In this document: piece by piece, positions 50,807 through 61,845 of the stretch
Numbering within the stretch: the stretch's first letter is position 1
Layout: every line of letters starts with the position of its first letter
Assembly (NCBI GenBank): GCA_037975125.1
Contig: JAJQOW010000021.1
Location: forward strand, 911,001 to 975,000
Direction: 5' to 3'
Source: Latrodectus hesperus
Taxonomy: Eukaryota; Arthropoda; Arachnida; Araneae; Theridiidae
DNA: 64,000 nucleotides
Notes under the pieces: generated by a model
What the model saw: only the letters and a program-made list of their open reading frames with translations
What the model was told of the DNA's origin: nothing
Database searches by the model: none
Program-made: the position numbers and the translations under genes

Positions 50807-50972
50807 ATGTTGTTGTTGTTGCTTATCCCCGACTGGCGTGACAGTACCATCACACCAGCCCCATGAATCCAAAAATAGTCAGTCTTTCAAGCACCACCTC
50901 CGGTCTCAAATCCATGTCCCCTCTCTCACACCCAATGCACTGAAAAATATGAGATGGGGAGGCCTGAACCAC
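50807..50972 (-). pseudogene. LINE 3'-end insertion, minus orientation, with TSD
   Basis: On the minus strand the insert begins within the C-terminal motif (GTGGTTCAGGCCTCCCC), continues to the stop after TTTGGATTCATGGGGCTGG, and ends GGGGATAAGCAACAACAAC. It is nearly identical to the 3' end of the copy at 51.9-52.2 kb. A 12-bp duplication, TTCAAAATAATA, at 50795-50806 and 50973-50984 bounds this very short (166-bp) truncated copy. Confidence 0.9.
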
Positions 50973-51094
50973 TTCAAAATAATATTGTATGCCTAAATGT
51001 TATTCTCTATATCTTGGTAGGACAGAACTTTAAGACATAAATAAAGATAAAATTTTAGAACACATAAGTAAAGATTTAAAGGGTTCGGTGTAGT

Positions 51095-51247
51095 ATCGGG
51101 TACCCTTAGTTTAGTGTAAAATTTGACGATGCCTCTTGATGATAAATTTTAATTTCTGGTAACCCTGGTAACCGAATCTTTGAATAGCTTTTGTGTAACT
51201 GCCATCTTGGCGTCAAAAAATCGAACAAAACTCAAGGGGTACCTGAT
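51095..51247 (+). mobile_element. MITE-like element, family M, copy 4
   Basis: It starts ATCGGGTACCCTTAG and ends CAAGGGGTACCTGAT. Inside are TTTCTGGTAACCCTGGTAAC, CTTTGAATAGCTTTTGTG and GGCGTCAAAAAATCG. The right flank TGTAAACTTTTAC is shared with other copies. Confidence 0.75.
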
Positions 51248-51549
51248 TGTAAACTTTTACAGATTTAAATATTAAGTATCTGAAATATGCAGAAATAATA
51301 TTAAAAATGAGCAACAATTTAGAAAACTGCCTGCTGTGAAAAAACAATTTCCGAAAAAATTGATCAAGTTAGTATTTTTGCTTAAAATGTGACCATAAAC
51401 CAGCAAATCAAACTGAACAGTATTCCAGGATTATGAAGAAATATAGCCAGAAATCGCAAATAATGGATTTAGAAAATGTCTCATAAATTTCCATGTAAAA
51501 TAGCACAAAATATTAAGATTTTTTTCACTATCTCTTTCTTGGATAACTG
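51248..51549. other. Unidentified sequence
   Basis: I see no gene or repeat. Confidence 0.4.
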
Positions 51550-51700
51550 TTTGCACATGAGGTACAGTTCAGCTGGCATCCACACTATGCGGCTGGATTC
51601 CAATCACTACAATCATCCTTGTATGGTTAGGCGTTGAACTTACGAATTGTTGAGTTAAAAGCCAAAGCTCTAATAATTTCGCAGGGCAACTCGGCTGCAC
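51550..51700 (-). mobile_element. SINE family G, decayed, minus orientation
   Basis: The plus strand reads ATTCCAATCACTACAATCAT, CCTTGTATGGTTAGGCGTTG, ACGAATTGTTGAGTTAAAAG and CCAAAGCTCTAATAATTTCG, collinear with the inverted family G copy at 26390-26582. The B box is degraded. Confidence 0.7.
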
Positions 51701-51869
51701 GTTATTAAGGAACGAATTTCATATAGAATCTAAAAATATCATGAGGTATTTAACTTTAAAAATAGCAAGTAAACTTCACTCACACACACCAACAGTGATA
51801 AATACATTCATTATATGTTTCATCAAATTAAAAATCTCTAGAGTTAAATATCAAATTAAATATCTGACC

Positions 51870-52245
51870 TCTAGAGTTAGGATGGCTATCAATGCTACTT
51901 TTTAGGGATACCATTCCTACCCACGAATGGTACACATGCAAACATCCTGGTTCCGCACTAGTGGGTAAACACAAGAGATGCAGCCAAACGGCTCTGACAA
52001 GACTGCGAAGTGGCCACCTGCTTGCTCAGAGACACGTCTCTGGTACCAAGGTCTACCCTCTCTGTCCCAAATGTCGAGTGGTTCAGGCCTCCCAATCTCA
52101 TATTTTTCAGTGCATTGGGTGTGAGAGAGGAGACATGGAGTTGAGACCGGAGGTGGTGCTTGAGAGACTGACTATTTTTGGATTCATGGGGCTGGTGTGA
52201 TGGTACTGTCACGTGAGTCGGGGATAAGCAGCAACAAAAATAAAT
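51870..52245 (+). pseudogene. 5'-truncated LINE, C-terminal region
   Basis: The frame (51892-52200) encodes the post-RNase H linker (PTHEWYTCKHPGSALVG), TALTRLRSGHLLAQ, the motif CPKCRVVQASQSHIFQC (C-x2-C-x8-H-x3-C, all four ligands present) and the terminal GFMGLV before the stop. The 3' end is GGGGATAAGCAGCAAC. This stretch is open and is the best preserved C-terminus of its subfamily here. RNase H and all upstream domains are absent. Confidence 0.85.
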
Positions 52246-53213
52246 ATTAATTTGATTTCTTAACAGGAATCGTTTTACTGTAATATAATGAAAGCAATTT
52301 TATGACACAGTAACGAGCAATTTTCCATTTTACATTGTTATCTATTTAAGAAAACTATTAGAGTATCCATAAATGTGTCAAAACTATCTCTAAAAATCTG
52401 ATTGATAAATTTCTCTTTCAAAATGGAGATATAAGTTCATGAAATATAATTTAATAATTTCGGTTAGACGACAACTGATTGCCGAATGGAAAATTATTTT
52501 GGATGAAATAAATCAAATTATCGATTAAACTAATCACATAAATAAACCATCATTTTACACAAACAATTTAACTACTTTTCAAAAATGAATAGGTACAAAT
52601 ATATGAAATAAAACTATATTTCGTCGAAATTTATTTTTTCCAACTAGCTAAAGATAATTCATTGTCTTGCAACAAATAGCGAAGTGTTAATATTTTAGAG
52701 GGAATCACAAAATCAATTCTTTTTTCTTCTGTAAAAAATTAATTATTTTAAACATTTTATTTGGCTATATATACAAATATATTGGACTATGTTTGAATTC
52801 TAGATTTTCATTTATAAATGACTTTTTTACATATTTGTGTTGTGAAATTTTATTTTTTAGTGTTTTCTGTCTAAATTCAGAAATTCTTTCAATATTTTGT
52901 CCTTATTCCATTACTCTAAAATTCTCAATCTCTAAAACAATTTCTCTTTACATCATTTCCCCTATTACCTTATTTTTCAGTATATTTTAAGCTAGGTTGT
53001 AATAAAAGGGCGTACCTTCTTTAAAAAAAGATTTTTTCCTAAACTTTCTTACATTTTTCTTTATAATGAAAATAATACAACATAACTAAACTTTCTTACA
53101 ATTTTCTTTATAGTAAAAAGTATACAACATAAATAAATTTAACGACTCCGCAAAACACAATTAAATTCGCTGATCTGGAAAAACAAGTTGCCGTAAGCAA
53201 GGCTTAAGATTTA
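52246..53213. other. Unique AT-rich DNA
   Basis: No supported gene. A short local duplication occurs near 53036-53130 (CTAAACTTTCTTACA and TTTTTCTTTATAATGAAAA-like strings repeated). Confidence 0.45.
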
Positions 53214-53700
53214 AAAGAGATTGCTTACAAATATTATACAATTATTAATTTAAAATTCTGCTTATTGATGAAATTTTTAAAAATTTAAATCGTCCCCGCC
53301 GATTTAAACTAACCATAAAATAGATGTTTTTTTTATCTTTTATCATTTTGCTTGTTCTTCTGTTCGATTGTGAACGTGTTAATGGCTTGAATCAATGGAA
53401 AATGCCTTTTAAACCAATGCTTTAGTCTATAGATAAGAAATAGTTTTATTAACAAAAAATGATCTTCGACAATATTTTCAGACATTTGATGGTGAACTTC
53501 GCCATGTTTGCTGCCGCTCGAAGAATGCGTTTTGAAGTCAGGCAGCAAATTCATCGAGAAATCGGATTTACGAAGCCGTCTCAAATACGATGTTCTAATT
53601 AATTATGTGTGACGTTGAGGAAACGTTATCGGACGTCATGGGTGGCCAATGAGAATTGTAATAAAGTGTTTTAGCAATGATCACAACGGGAACGAAAGAA
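53214..53700 (-). repeat. Dispersed repeat R, copy 1 (inverted, without MITE)
   Basis: Read on the minus strand this matches 57057-57700 on the plus strand: GAGACGGCTTCGTAAATCC, then directly GATTTCTCGATGAATTTG, TCGAGCGGCAGCAAACA, GGCGAAGTTCACCATC, GTCTGAAAATATTGTCGAA and AGTTTAAATCGGC. Several differences in the SSSGSKxGEVHHxMSENI stretch fall on third codon positions, a hint of former coding sequence. No known protein is recognised. Confidence 0.78.
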
Positions 53701-53764
53701 AAAAAAACTTTAGGGTTAAAAAAATTCACCCTATTAAGGTAAAAAAAAAACTCTTACCCTTTAC
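53701..53764. other. A-rich spacer
   Basis: A short A-rich stretch before the LINE fragment. No clear target-site duplication was found. Confidence 0.4.
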
Positions 53765-53939
53765 CTCACACAGTCAGTCCTCTCGAATGCCATCAACATA
53801 GTCTCTGACTGTAAATCTGCTCTGGAGGCCGTTAAAGGAGGTAAAACGAGATTTATCCAAGACATCAACACGCTTCGGTCCACCATAGTTGCAAGGGAGA
53901 AAACCTGCACCATCCAATGGGATCCTGCACATGTTAACA

Positions 53940-54634
53940 TCGAAGGAAATGACTAGGTGGACTCCCTCGCCAAGGAGGCTAGGAATATCAATCCCCCTCC
54001 CACGACTACCACTTGCTTCGAAGCAAGTCGTTGCAAGGCATCAGCTGTGCGGGGGACTACGGGAAAATTGTGTCTACATCGAAGCAAATGACTAGGTGGA
54101 CTCTTTCGCCAAGGAGGCTAGGAATATCAATCCCCCTCCCACGACTACCACTTGCTTCGAAGCAAGTCGTTGCAAGGCATCAGCTGTGCGGGGGACTACG
54201 GGAAAATTGTGTCTACATCGAAGGAAATGACTAGGAGGACTCCCTAGCCAAGGAGGCTAGGAATAACAATCCCCCTCCCACGACTACCACTTGCTTCGAA
54301 GCAAGCCGTTGCAAGGCATCAGCTGTGCGGGGGACTACGGGAAAATTGTGTCTACATCGAAGGAAATGACTAGGTGGACTCCCTCGCCAAGGAGGCTAGG
54401 AATAACAATTCCCCTCCCACGACTAGCACTTGCTTCGAAGCAAGCCGTTGCAAGGCATCAGCTGTGCGGGGGACTACGGGAATATTGTGTCTACATCGAA
54501 GGAAATGACTAGGTGGACTCCCTCGCCAAGGAGGCTAGGAATATCAATCCCCCTCCCACGACTACCACTTGCTTCGAAGCAAGTCGTTGCAAGGCATCAG
54601 CTGTGCGGGGGACTACGGGAAAATTGTGTCTACC
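53940..54634 (+). repeat. Five tandem copies of a 139-bp unit inside LINE coding sequence
   Basis: The string TCGAAGGAAATGACTAGG (once with GAAGCAAATG) recurs at 53940, 54079, 54218, 54357 and 54496, exactly 139 bp apart. Units are nearly identical. Each includes the GND-stop-VDSLAKEA end of RNase H and the following linker. Because 139 is not a multiple of three, each added unit changes the frame. Confidence 0.96.
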
Positions 54635-54907
54635 GGATCCTGACCGTGGCTGACCTCTACCATCAGCAGAATGCGGACTGGGCACATGAGGGGTATGAAG
54701 ATCATGCCCGACGGATCTAGAAACTACGCAGAATGTAGGCACTGCATAGGAGTTCCGCTGGATCCAAGGCATCTCTGTTGCCACGAACCTTTTCAACATC
54801 GACCCCAAATGCTGCCATCACACCCTTTATACGGAAAAAGCTGTAGATATTGTCAGGGCTGTGCTCCATGCCTTTGGTCCCACATGACTTGTCTTTTTTA
54901 CCTTTGC

Positions 54908-55757
54908 AGGGACGTAAGAAAATGGAAGTTAGATTTATAGGCAAAACATTACATTTATTACGACATTACACATGATTAAAAAGTAGTTACAAAGAAAATA
55001 CTTGATATTATTAACAATGTTACATAGTCCTGTACAGTACAAATTATAAACAAAGATATTAATGAACCGGATGGTTAGACTTCCATTCCTCCCACCTCTG
55101 TACTATCTTCTAACTCTATTATGTATATAATATTGTGTATTGGCCAGTAACGCCAACTATTGTCAGTATAGTTAATATGAATCTGTGGCCATTGTAGGAA
55201 CGTAAGAAAATGGAAGTTAGATTTAGGCAAAACACATTACATTTATTACGACATTACACATGATTAAAAAGTAGTTACAAAGAAAATACTTAATGTTATT
55301 AACAATGTTACATAGTACCTGTACAGTACAAATTATAAACAAAGTTATTAATGAACCGATGGTTCAACTTCCATTCCTCACACCTCTATACTATCTTCTA
55401 ACTCTATTGGATATAGAATATTTTGTATTGGCCAGTAACGCCAACTATTGTCAGTATAGTTAATATGAATCTGTGGCCATTCTAGGAATGTAAGAAAATG
55501 GAAGTTAGATTTAGGCAAAACACATAACATTTATTACGACATAACACTTGATTAAAAAGTAGTTACAAAGAAAATACTTAATGTTATTAACAATGTTACA
55601 TAGCACCTGTACAGTACAAATTATAAACAAAGTTAATAATGAACCAATGGTTCGACTTCCATTCCTCACACCACTATACTATCTTCTAACTCTATTGGAT
55701 ATATAATATTTTGTATTAACCATTAAAGCCATCTATTGTCAGTATAGTTAATATGGA
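54908..55757 (+). repeat. 2.9 tandem copies of a 288-bp unit in the LINE 3' UTR
   Basis: Units start at 54908, 55196 and 55484 with AGG(G/A)A(C/T)GTAAGAAAATGG, and each contains CTGTACAGTACAAATTATAA, GGTTxGACTTCCATTCCTC and AACTATTGTCAGTATAGTTA. The first unit begins about 10 bp after the ORF stop, so the array makes up nearly all of the 3' UTR. Confidence 0.95.
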
Positions 55758-55825
55758 TGTTACACCTTTTCTTATTTTTTTTCATTTAGCACTTGTCACA
55801 CGACAACAACAACATCAATAACAAA

Positions 55826-57056
55826 AGCATCGGAGATAAAAAAAAATAAAAACATTGGTTGATTAAGCATAAGTTAAATTTTTTGTATTGTTTTTTATTT
55901 TTAATTTTATAAATATGACAAAATATACTGTAATAGCATTAAAAATTAATTTTAGCAAATGCGCTCGATAAATATGTTTTTAAATATGTGATATAAATAT
56001 GTTTTTAAATATTTTAGCACAAGTACTATTGTTTAATAATTACACTCCTAAATAATTAAATTAAATAAAAATTTACTTCAAATTCCAAAAATCGCCTAGT
56101 ATGCTCTATAAGCTATTTTAAAACATTAATCAATTAAAAAATATTTAGCACCTAATAAGTCCTCCAGTTGCTGTGATTTAGAAATAAGTGAAATTTTAAG
56201 AAGATAGCTAAATATTTACATAATAAAGCTTGGATTCAATGGGGCAAAAATTCGGCCAAATATTGCGTAGCAAACTGACAACTGATATTTCTACTAATAA
56301 TCTTAGTGTACATAAAGGTGTTTGTGTGTATTCAAGGCATTTGAATAATAATTATTTTTGATTTTATTGTTTTTCCTAGAAAAATGCATATTATAATTAT
56401 GAAATAATTTATATAGATTTTAATTTATTGTTTTCTGTAATGTATATTTGATTATTTTTTATCTTAAATTATATAATTGAAATTATACTATTGAAATTAC
56501 ATAATTTGATATTCTTACATTTCTTTTAATCATACATTAAAAATTTTTACTTATATTTACTTGCTCAAAAATTTTGCAATAATTTCGTTACTTAAATATT
56601 TCTAGTATTCATTGGAAAAAGTAAATATTTTATATACAAAAATTTTAATTTACTACATAGGATTTGTGTATATATATTCCTTCTTACGTTTCTGCTTGGC
56701 AATTGTAATTTGTTTCTTTTTAAGCTTTTTTTGAAATTAAAATTTTATAACTCTTTTTCCATACCATTTATATTCTCAAACTAATCTCCAATAATTTGTT
56801 TATATTGATGTTTCTAATCTTTTTCAATTACTGCATCCTTTATAATTTTCCTTATTTTTATTTGCATTTCAAGCAATTTTGAACTATTTGGAATTAGAGG
56901 AGATAATACTAGGAAATATTTTAAAAAATAAAAATTTACACATAAAGTAAATTATAGTTATTTTTTAAAATAAAAAAAGAAAGATAGAGGGGAAAATTGC
57001 TAACAGAGAACGGAATTCTTTCTTAATATAAAATAATTTTGTAATTATTAAGTGCT
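55826..57056. other. Unique AT-rich DNA
   Basis: I see no gene or recognisable repeat. Confidence 0.45.
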
Positions 57057-57700
57057 TGTTTCTTTTGTTCCAGTTGAGATCATCGCTTCTTTCAATGATA
57101 TGACATCAAGTATCGTTTCATTCCAAATAATTGTATTGAGACGGCATCGTGAATCCAACTTGGGATTCGGGTACCACTTGGCTTGGCGATATACTTTCAT
57201 TTGTGGTATTCCTCGCAACGCTATCTTTGTATAGCCATGTTGTTAGTTACGTCTTGGCACATAACTTGGCGTAAAAAAAATCGCCGAAGAATCAAGATTT
57301 TTCCCGATGATAAACTTTTACCCCGATTTGTGGACGAATTTCTGTCCTCCTTCAGCTCGTATTCATCGAGCGGCAGCAAACAAGGTGAAGTTCACCATCG
57401 AATGTCTGAGAATATTATCGAATTTCATTTATTTTAATGAAATGATTTCTTGGATAAAGACTAAAGCATCGGTTTGAGAAGCGATTTTTTATTGATTCAA
57501 GCATCGGCAAAGATGATTTAAATTTTTAAAATTTTCATTATTTAATAGAATTCTAAGCGGTTGGGTTTCGGCCGGCAGTTTTGGAGCTCTTTGCTAAAGT
57601 TGCTTATAGCTCACATTGATATTCTAAATTAATAATTGCTAAATATGTGTAAACAATCTCTTTCATATTAACACTTGTTAAGTCTAATGCCTTACTTCGC
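57057..57700 (+). repeat. Dispersed repeat R, copy 2 (with MITE and LINE insertions)
   Basis: It is collinear with the inverted copy at 53214-53700, but GAATCC (57151-57156) and GATTTG (57326 onward) are separated by a family M element. The copy then continues through TCGAGCGGCAGCAAACAAGG and AATAATTGCTAAATATGTG, and is interrupted again near 57705 by a LINE. Confidence 0.78.
57165..57308 (+). mobile_element. MITE-like element, family M, copy 5
   Basis: It starts ATTCGGGTACCACTTGG and ends ATCAAGATTTTTCCCGAT, with AAAAAAAATCGCCGAAGAAT inside and GATAAACTTTTACC to the right. Comparison with the uninterrupted repeat R copy puts the inserted segment at about 57157-57325, a little wider than the TIR-defined core. 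Confidence 0.78.
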
Positions 57701-57705
57701 CAACA

Positions 57706-58468
57706 ATGGTAACACAGGTAGTGGAGTCGTGATTGTAACTCCCGACGGCGTTACAAAACTGAACAGACGAAACTTTTGTTCTGTCTTTAGATCGGAATTA
57801 ATAGCCATTGACGAGGCCCTAAAATTTATGATCTCGATTAACAGCACTTGCGACACCTGGATTCTCTCAGACAGCAGGAGCTCCATTCAATACCTAAGCA
57901 GATGGAGATGCATTAATGACAGGCTCGGCATGGACATTGTAAACAAACTTAAGAGTTACTCTTCACATAATGACATTCATCTACAGTGGATTCCCTCCCA
58001 TGTGGACATGCACTTCAATGACTTGGCCGATGAATTGGCTAAGGAGGGCTTTGCTGAAACAACTGAAAATGGTGGACTACTTACGTTTAGTGAAATTTTC
58101 TCAAAGGTCAAAGCCGAAAACAGCAAGACTTGGAGGATCCCACCTACTCATGACTGGTACGAACAAAACCATCCTGGGGCTGCCCTGGAGCTGAAGGGCA
58201 ATAGGAAATTGCAAACCACCATTACCAGGCTCATTACTGGACATACTCGCACCCTTACATTCGTTCAGGGTCAGAAGGTGTTCCCTGTGTGCCTCAGGTG
58301 TAATTTCCACCAAGCTTCTCCGGACCATCTGCTCTCCTGTCTGGGTTTGGAGAAGAGAGATCTTTTTGAAAACCCTGCGCTGGTTCAGGACTTTCTCCAG
58401 GCGAACGATCTACTGGACTTGGTCTAGATTGTACTAGATCAAGTGGAATAAGGAACAACAACAACTTA
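57706..58468 (+). pseudogene. 5'-truncated LINE with RNase H domain, open frame
   Basis: An uninterrupted frame ends at 58427 with stop TAG. It covers most of RNase H (GSGVVIVTPDGVTKLN, FRSELIAIDEALKF, LSDSRSSIQYLS, LQWIPSHVDM, NDLADELAKEGF), the linker PPTHDWYEQNHPGAALELKG, RLITGHTRTLTFVQGQK and the Cys/His motif CLRCNFHQASPDHLLSC. The first catalytic Asp of RNase H (TDGS) is cut off by the 5' truncation, so the domain is incomplete. The 3' end is GGAACAACAACAACTTA. A likely TSD, CGCCAACA, lies at 57698-57705 and 58469-58476. It looks like a relatively recent insertion. Confidence 0.9.
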
Positions 58469-58476
58469 CGCCAACA

Positions 58477-59151
58477 TTAAAAATTTTCTTTTGAATATTT
58501 TTCAATTTCAATTTTTAATGTTTTATGAATCATTTCTTAATTAAAATAAAGTTATGCTTATAGTTTGAAGACATTAATTTTCTTACATTTTTGGTAAAAA
58601 AATTGAGATACAAGATCATATTTATCAAGGAGAACTCTTTGTGGCGCGCCACTTATTGATAATTCTTACATATTACAATAAAGTTCATTTATAAATTTTA
58701 TACATCGATATTTTTTATTTGTTTGTTGATGCTGACTTTGATTTGTTTCCCACTGATATAAGCCGTGCATGGCAATTTATTTAAAAAATTATTTTTAATA
58801 TGCACATTATATTAATCTTCCGAGAGGATATTAGGCAATATCCACGTGATGCAAAGAAGAAAACCAGGGAAATTCCTAAATACCTTAACCGATTGGTATG
58901 TATGCAGAAAATACATCTATATTTCTCTTATTTCAGTAGTTTCTCTAATTGAAGTTCCCTCTTCCCTATTTCACTATAAACCCAAGGATTAGGTGCTGGG
59001 ACCTGTTATTTTGAAGACTATTTCACTGGTTTACGGTGATCCCAAAAATCCATTGAATATTTTCCTCGATCTACCCATACATGTACTGTATATACTTATA
59101 CGTGTATTGAAAATAGTAAATATCAAATGTGTTTGAATTTTAAAAACGTAT
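58477..59151. other. Unique AT-rich DNA
   Basis: I see no gene. A 12-bp palindrome, GTGGCGCGCCAC, is at 58641-58652. Confidence 0.45.
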
Positions 59152-59395
59152 GAGTCCAATGGCTCAGTCTTCCCGTAAGATTAGCAAAGTGAAACATCAC
59201 CTGATATGGTTATTTGGTGAGTGATTTTGAGAGTGACCACATTCACACTCAGTGGATTGCTACAGCCTGTGAGTTGGGGACGTGTCCCCGTTAATCTGTG
59301 ACTTCCAAAACACTTCCGCTCGTATGCTGATGGGAATGCCAGCTCTGGTGTGACTTCATCGTTTGACTTTGGTTCAAAATTATGAGATATCTGGT
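59152..59395 (+). mobile_element. SINE family F, 3'-truncated
   Basis: AATGGCTCAGTCTTCCCGTA, AGAGTGACCACATTCACACT, GTTGGGGACGTGTCCCCGTT and TTTGGTTCAAAATTATGAG match the 5' part of the chimeric SINE at 34516-34765. The shared D-type tail is absent here. Confidence 0.78.
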
Positions 59396-59471
59396 GATAG
59401 ACGAGTATTCCAAACCCATTAACCTTAAGGTACACTAAAGATCTCTCAAGCACAGCTGAGTATATTTGTAT

Positions 59472-59661
59472 GCGAACCGATGGCAGAGTGGTTCTTAACT
59501 TGGAAGCAGTAGGTTCGAATCCTGGTTCTTTCTCTCTGTGTGTATGTGTTTCCTTATCCCTTCGCTTTTGATGGCACACACCCACTGTATAAGATGCCAT
59601 CCCATCCGTCCCTTGTAGAGATGAATATCCTGAAGGGCAGGCTGGGAATTAGAAAAAAATA
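59472..59661 (+). mobile_element. SINE family C
   Basis: The tRNA-like head GCGAACCGATGGCAGAGTGG is followed by B box AGGTTCGAATCCTGG, GTGTTTCCTTATCCCTTC, CACACACCCACTG, CCCTTGTAGAGATGAATATC and the end GAATTAGAAAAAAATATT. This is the best copy of the family; 16140-16345 is a fragment of it. Confidence 0.85.
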
Positions 59662-61689
59662 TTACAAAATTATTCAGAGTATATTTATTTTGAATGCAGC
59701 GAGATAAAATTTACAAGTGTATTAGTTTATCAAGCGTGATAACAAATAATTTGAAAATATGATAATTGCATGAAAACGAAGCCGTTTATATAGTTTTGGA
59801 TAAGTTTATGTAACATAAATGCCCATAAAATGTGCTTATTGCCATTCATTCTCTCTTTATTATTGGTAATTCTTTCTCTATAATTATTTATTCTCTATTT
59901 CACATGAAAAATCTTAAATTAATGATTTAAAGACAAAATACATTTTAATTTTCCGATTTTATAGCGCTCTTAATAAAATTTTTGTTATTGTTATTTGTTT
60001 GTTTTATATTTCTGATAGACTTAAATGCATAATATTTTTGAATTTGTTACTACAAAGTGGATATCCAAAAAGCTGAAAGCTACCATTTTTCAGATTCATA
60101 CGTCAAAAGAGAGAAAATTCTCAAGCACTCACACTGACAGATATACTTAGATCATAATATTTATCTTTCATTGTTTATCACTATTTAGGATTAAACTTTA
60201 AACAACATATGCTGTTCATGATAACAGATGAAAATTCTCCATATTTTATTCAAAAACATGTTTCGCGTTTATCAAATATATTTAATGATCACTTAATTTA
60301 TTTAATAATCATTAAAAGTTTATATATTTCTTACAACCATCATAAATTATGAGAGAAAAAGAAAAGAGTTTATGAATTAGCATCATTAAATAATTATAAC
60401 TTACATTTAAAGTGAGTATTTTTCGTGAAATGTTTTTTACTTATAGATATTTTCTTTACTTTTATTCTGTAAATTTAGTCCGGTAGAACAAATATAGTTT
60501 ATGGAATAATAACATACTATTCCTCTTCACGTCTTTACGACACATTGTTACCTCTATAAATCACATTATAACCAATTATCTTCTTTAGATTCTCTCAAGT
60601 GATAAACACTTTGAGAAGTGGCTTAATCTTTTCAAAATGACTCTTACTGCTATAAATTTTTTTTGTTGAAAACCAGCCTCCATCTTTGTAAATCTTCAAA
60701 TATTGACCAAATTATTCATATATAAAGACCAAATTTAAGTCTACCGTGACTACAACGCATTTGCACTTAACTGCAACAACTTTAAATAAGAGCATTAAGA
60801 TTTTTGTAACCTTCTATCACATTCTTTGATAATATCTCAAATTCTCCACCCGAAAAACCTTTTCGAACATTCAGAATAAAAGCGTTTCACAGAGTTCGAA
60901 AGAAAAATAATAAAGACTAAATTCTGCTTTGTTCTCCGTTCCCGCGTGCCTCCATTTTCAAAGTCAATGGAATTCTATTTAGAATATTTTGATCCCTATC
61001 TCGAAACGATGAGGCGATTTTTATCGCCATCTTTATGATTTATTTTTATAAGCTTGCATAAAAAATTCATCAATAACTATTATTTGATATGGTTTCGTTT
61101 TTATATTTCACATCGCAATGCATTATCATAATTTGAATTTTTCCCGATGCGTGACATTTTTCAGATAAGTCCAATGGCAACACTGATTTGAATCTAAAAC
61201 TTTCAACAGAAGCAACAGTATATTATCTCGTTCCTAATATTTAAATTTTCATACATAATTCTTTGCAAGATTTGATGGCGAATATCCGCTTCTTTTTCGA
61301 TTGAAAAATATTTGTTTTATTTTTGTTTTTAAATACAATTTAAGGTGTTTAGGATATTTGTGTGGAATTCGTAAATTAATAGTTATCTATTTCAAATTTT
61401 ACTGTTTTTGAAGGTATCAAGTATTTAACATTTTTGTCTTCTAAACTAATAACTAAAATCAATAGGAATTGGCATAAATATAAAAAGAAATAATTGAAGG
61501 TAAAGTTGAGAAAATATTTTTGCAATGATAAAATATTAAGGAAAAAAAGAACAAATTGCCTTAATTTTTTTTTAAATTTTAGATTATACTTCATATACAG
61601 CTTAAGAATTATACTTTGTCTTATAAAAGTGAGATGGAAAATTTAAAGGATTTTTTTAATTTGGTTATTTTAATTTGTTTGTTACCAAA
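59662..61689. other. Unique DNA
   Basis: Mostly AT-rich. 60930-61200 is somewhat less AT-rich and repeat-free, with a GGCGATTTTTATCGCC palindrome near 61012. No gene is supported. Confidence 0.45.
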
Positions 61690-61845
61690 GGTCTCTTTTT
61701 CCAACAGTAGGACTAACGGTCTAAGAACTATAGATTAAAGTGGTTTGCAGACCACTACAAGCATCCAAAATCAAGCTCTGGTTCGAACCTACTAACTGCT
61801 GAACAAGTGGACTAAGCATTTGGCAACCAACTCATCAAAAATGCC
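61690..61845 (-). mobile_element. SINE family G, decayed, minus orientation
   Basis: The plus strand reads GATTAAAGTGGTTTGCAGAC, CACTACAAGCATCCAAAATC, CTGGTTCGAACCTACTAACT and GCTGAACAAGTGGACTAAGC, collinear with the inverted copy at 26390-26582. The reverse B box (GGTTCGAACC) is preserved. Confidence 0.78.

Larger units (their letters stand above)
53765..55825 (+). pseudogene. 5'-truncated LINE (second RNase H family) with two tandem expansions
   Basis: It begins inside RNase H (NAINIVSDCKSALEAVKGG, then CTIQWDPAHVNIEGND, a TAG stop and VDSLAKEA). A linker (TTTTCFEASRCKASAVRG) lies in a 139-bp unit repeated five times. The C-terminal part resumes as ILTVADLYHQQNADWAHEGY, the Cys/His motif CRHCIGVPLDPRHLCC, and FNIDPKCCHHTLYTEKAVDI, ending GPT at a stop at 54895-54897. 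The 3' UTR holds three 288-bp units and ends in ACGACAACAACAACATC. Stops and frameshifts make it dead. The sequence differs clearly from the LINE at 57.7 kb. Confidence 0.85.

Noticed and set aside
54509..54944. Minus-strand frames of 75-99 codons over the LINE at 54.5-54.9 kb
   Set aside because: They are antisense to the LINE C-terminal region and contain no recognisable domain.
53940..55757. CRISPR array
   Set aside because: Units of 139 and 288 bp are contiguous and near-identical with no unique spacers, inside a LINE in eukaryotic DNA.
58641..58652. GTGGCGCGCCAC palindrome as a regulatory site
   Set aside because: A single 12-bp palindrome in unique DNA with no other support is compatible with chance.
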